Below, one piece after another: positions 18,600-20,275 of a DNA stretch of 20,275 bases. The notes under the pieces were generated by a model. The model searched no databases, was not told the origin of the DNA, and saw only the letters and a list, made by a program, of their open reading frames with translations. The stretch comes from Candidatus Nomurabacteria bacterium (GTDB lineage Bacteria > Patescibacteriota > Minisyncoccia > Phycocordibacterales > UBA9973): NCBI GenBank assembly GCA_023267415.1, contig JAHFNM010000013.1, positions 1 through 20,275 of the forward strand. Reading direction: 5' to 3'. Within the stretch, counting starts at the first letter, position 1. Every line of letters begins with the position of its first letter. Made by a program: the position numbers and the translations under genes.

Positions 18600-18980
18600 C
18601 TACATCATCTTCACGTCAATTTCGACTCCGGAAGGGAGCGAAAGATTGGTGAGAGCTTCGATGGTCTTTGCGCCCGGGTTCAAGATATCGATTACTCGCT
18701 TGTGCACGCGGATCTCAAACTGTTCGCGAGTGTTCTTGTAGATGAACGGCGAACGGTTGACCGTGTACTTCTTGATCTCGGTCGGCAATGGGGTTGGTCC
18801 GGAGATGATCGCATCATGTCGGAGTGCCGTATCCATGATCTGCTTGACCGAGTTGTCGAGAATTTTGTTCTCGTACGCTCGGACGCGGATGCGGAGACGA
18901 ACTTCGCCTGACTTTTCAGCGCCGGCAGCCTTTGCCTTTGTTGCGCGAGGCTTTTTGGTTGTTGTTTTTGTATCTGCCAT
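18600..18980 (-). CDS. rpsJ: 30S ribosomal protein S10
   Basis: S10 lies in the small-subunit head and pairs with NusB in antitermination of rRNA transcription. The core starts near residue 26 (GEVRLRIRVRAYENKILDNS), then IMDTALRHDAIISGPTPLPT, the loop with KKYTVNRSPFIYKNTREQFE and IRVHKRVIDILNPGAKTIEA, ending SLPSGVEIDVKMM. The 126 residues include about 25 extra at the N-terminus that are Lys, Thr, Ala-rich; family members usually have about 103. The start at 18980 is in a TTATATG context. It follows tuf across a 103-nt spacer full of GATTC-type inverted repeats. Confidence 0.97.
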   Translation of the reverse strand: MADTKTTTKKPRATKAKAAGAEKSGEVRLRIRVRAYENKILDNSVKQIMDTALRHDAIISGPTPLPTEIKKYTVNRSPFIYKNTREQFEIRVHKRVIDILNPGAKTIEALTNLSLPSGVEIDVKMM

Positions 18981-18990
18981 ATAAGTATAT

Positions 18991-19070
18991 TTGATTCAAG
19001 AATCAAGATTTAGGAATCAAGAAAAATACAAATGCATTATTCTTGATTCCTGCCTCATGAATCTAGATTC
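18991..19070. repeat. GATTC/GAATC inverted-repeat cluster between tuf and rpsJ
   Basis: Three nested elements: TTGATTC/GAATCAA (18991-19006, 2-nt loop), the 12-bp pair AGGAATCAAGAA (19012-19023) and TTCTTGATTCCT (19040-19051) with a 16-nt loop, and a perfect 12-bp palindrome GAATCTAGATTC (19059-19070). All repeat the same core word, so they appear to derive from one short unit. In the transcript they could form several hairpins between tuf and rpsJ. Confidence 0.78.
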
Positions 19071-19083
19071 TGGAAATAATCGC

Positions 19084-20275
<1,192 letters not shown>

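Overview
The window looks like a chromosomal ribosomal-protein locus from a Candidate Phyla Radiation (Patescibacteria) bacterium, most likely in the Parcubacteria/Kaiserbacteria area. Reasons: the S10-spc gene order is preserved on the minus strand, but rpmD (L30) is missing between rpsE and rplO, a known CPR trait. Start codons mostly lack a close Shine-Dalgarno sequence, and an archaeal-type CMP kinase sits beside truB. The exact lineage is inference.

Layout, reading the minus strand from right to left. Unit A (20275-16067) is tuf (start just outside the window), rpsJ, rplC, rplD, rplW and rplB, closed by a strong terminator. Then comes a block of pyrimidine genes with unusual orientations (10093-14941) plus one membrane-anchored unknown (15037-15948). 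Unit B (9894-6166) is rpsS, rplV, rpsC, rplP, rpmC, rpsQ, rplN, rplX and rplE. It restarts from its own promoter and ends in a terminator. A second inserted block follows: cmk-truB (overlapping) and two unknown genes (3322-3768 plus strand, 3884-4654 minus strand). Unit C (3064-1) restarts from a promoter nearly identical to that of unit B: rpsN, rpsH, rplF, rplR, rpsE, rplO and the start of secY, which runs off the left edge.

The main point of interest is that the normally unbroken S10-spc operon is cut twice, between rplB and rpsS and between rplE and rpsN. Each cut has a terminator on its upstream side and a matching TTGACA / TGC-TAGTAT promoter on its downstream side. The first cut carries a run of single-gene units for the last four steps of UMP synthesis: dihydroorotase, class 1-like dihydroorotate dehydrogenase, an orotate phosphoribosyltransferase-like protein and OMP decarboxylase. 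It also holds a second, divergent PRT-like protein that appears to contain duplicated half-domains and a degraded PRPP loop. The first two pathway steps (carAB, pyrB) are not in the window. The second cut carries cmk and truB, the same pair found near the ribosomal cluster in many archaea.

Small repeats are scattered through the non-ribosomal parts. A 68-bp double-hairpin element lies in frame inside truB, with a half copy upstream of the pyrimidine block. A 27-bp palindrome also lies inside truB. A GTAGAAAGTAG-type repeat family occurs in spacers of unit C, and a GATTC/GAATC inverted-repeat cluster lies between tuf and rpsJ. No tRNA, rRNA, CRISPR array or transposase gene was recognised. No stretch longer than about 260 bases is without a gene.
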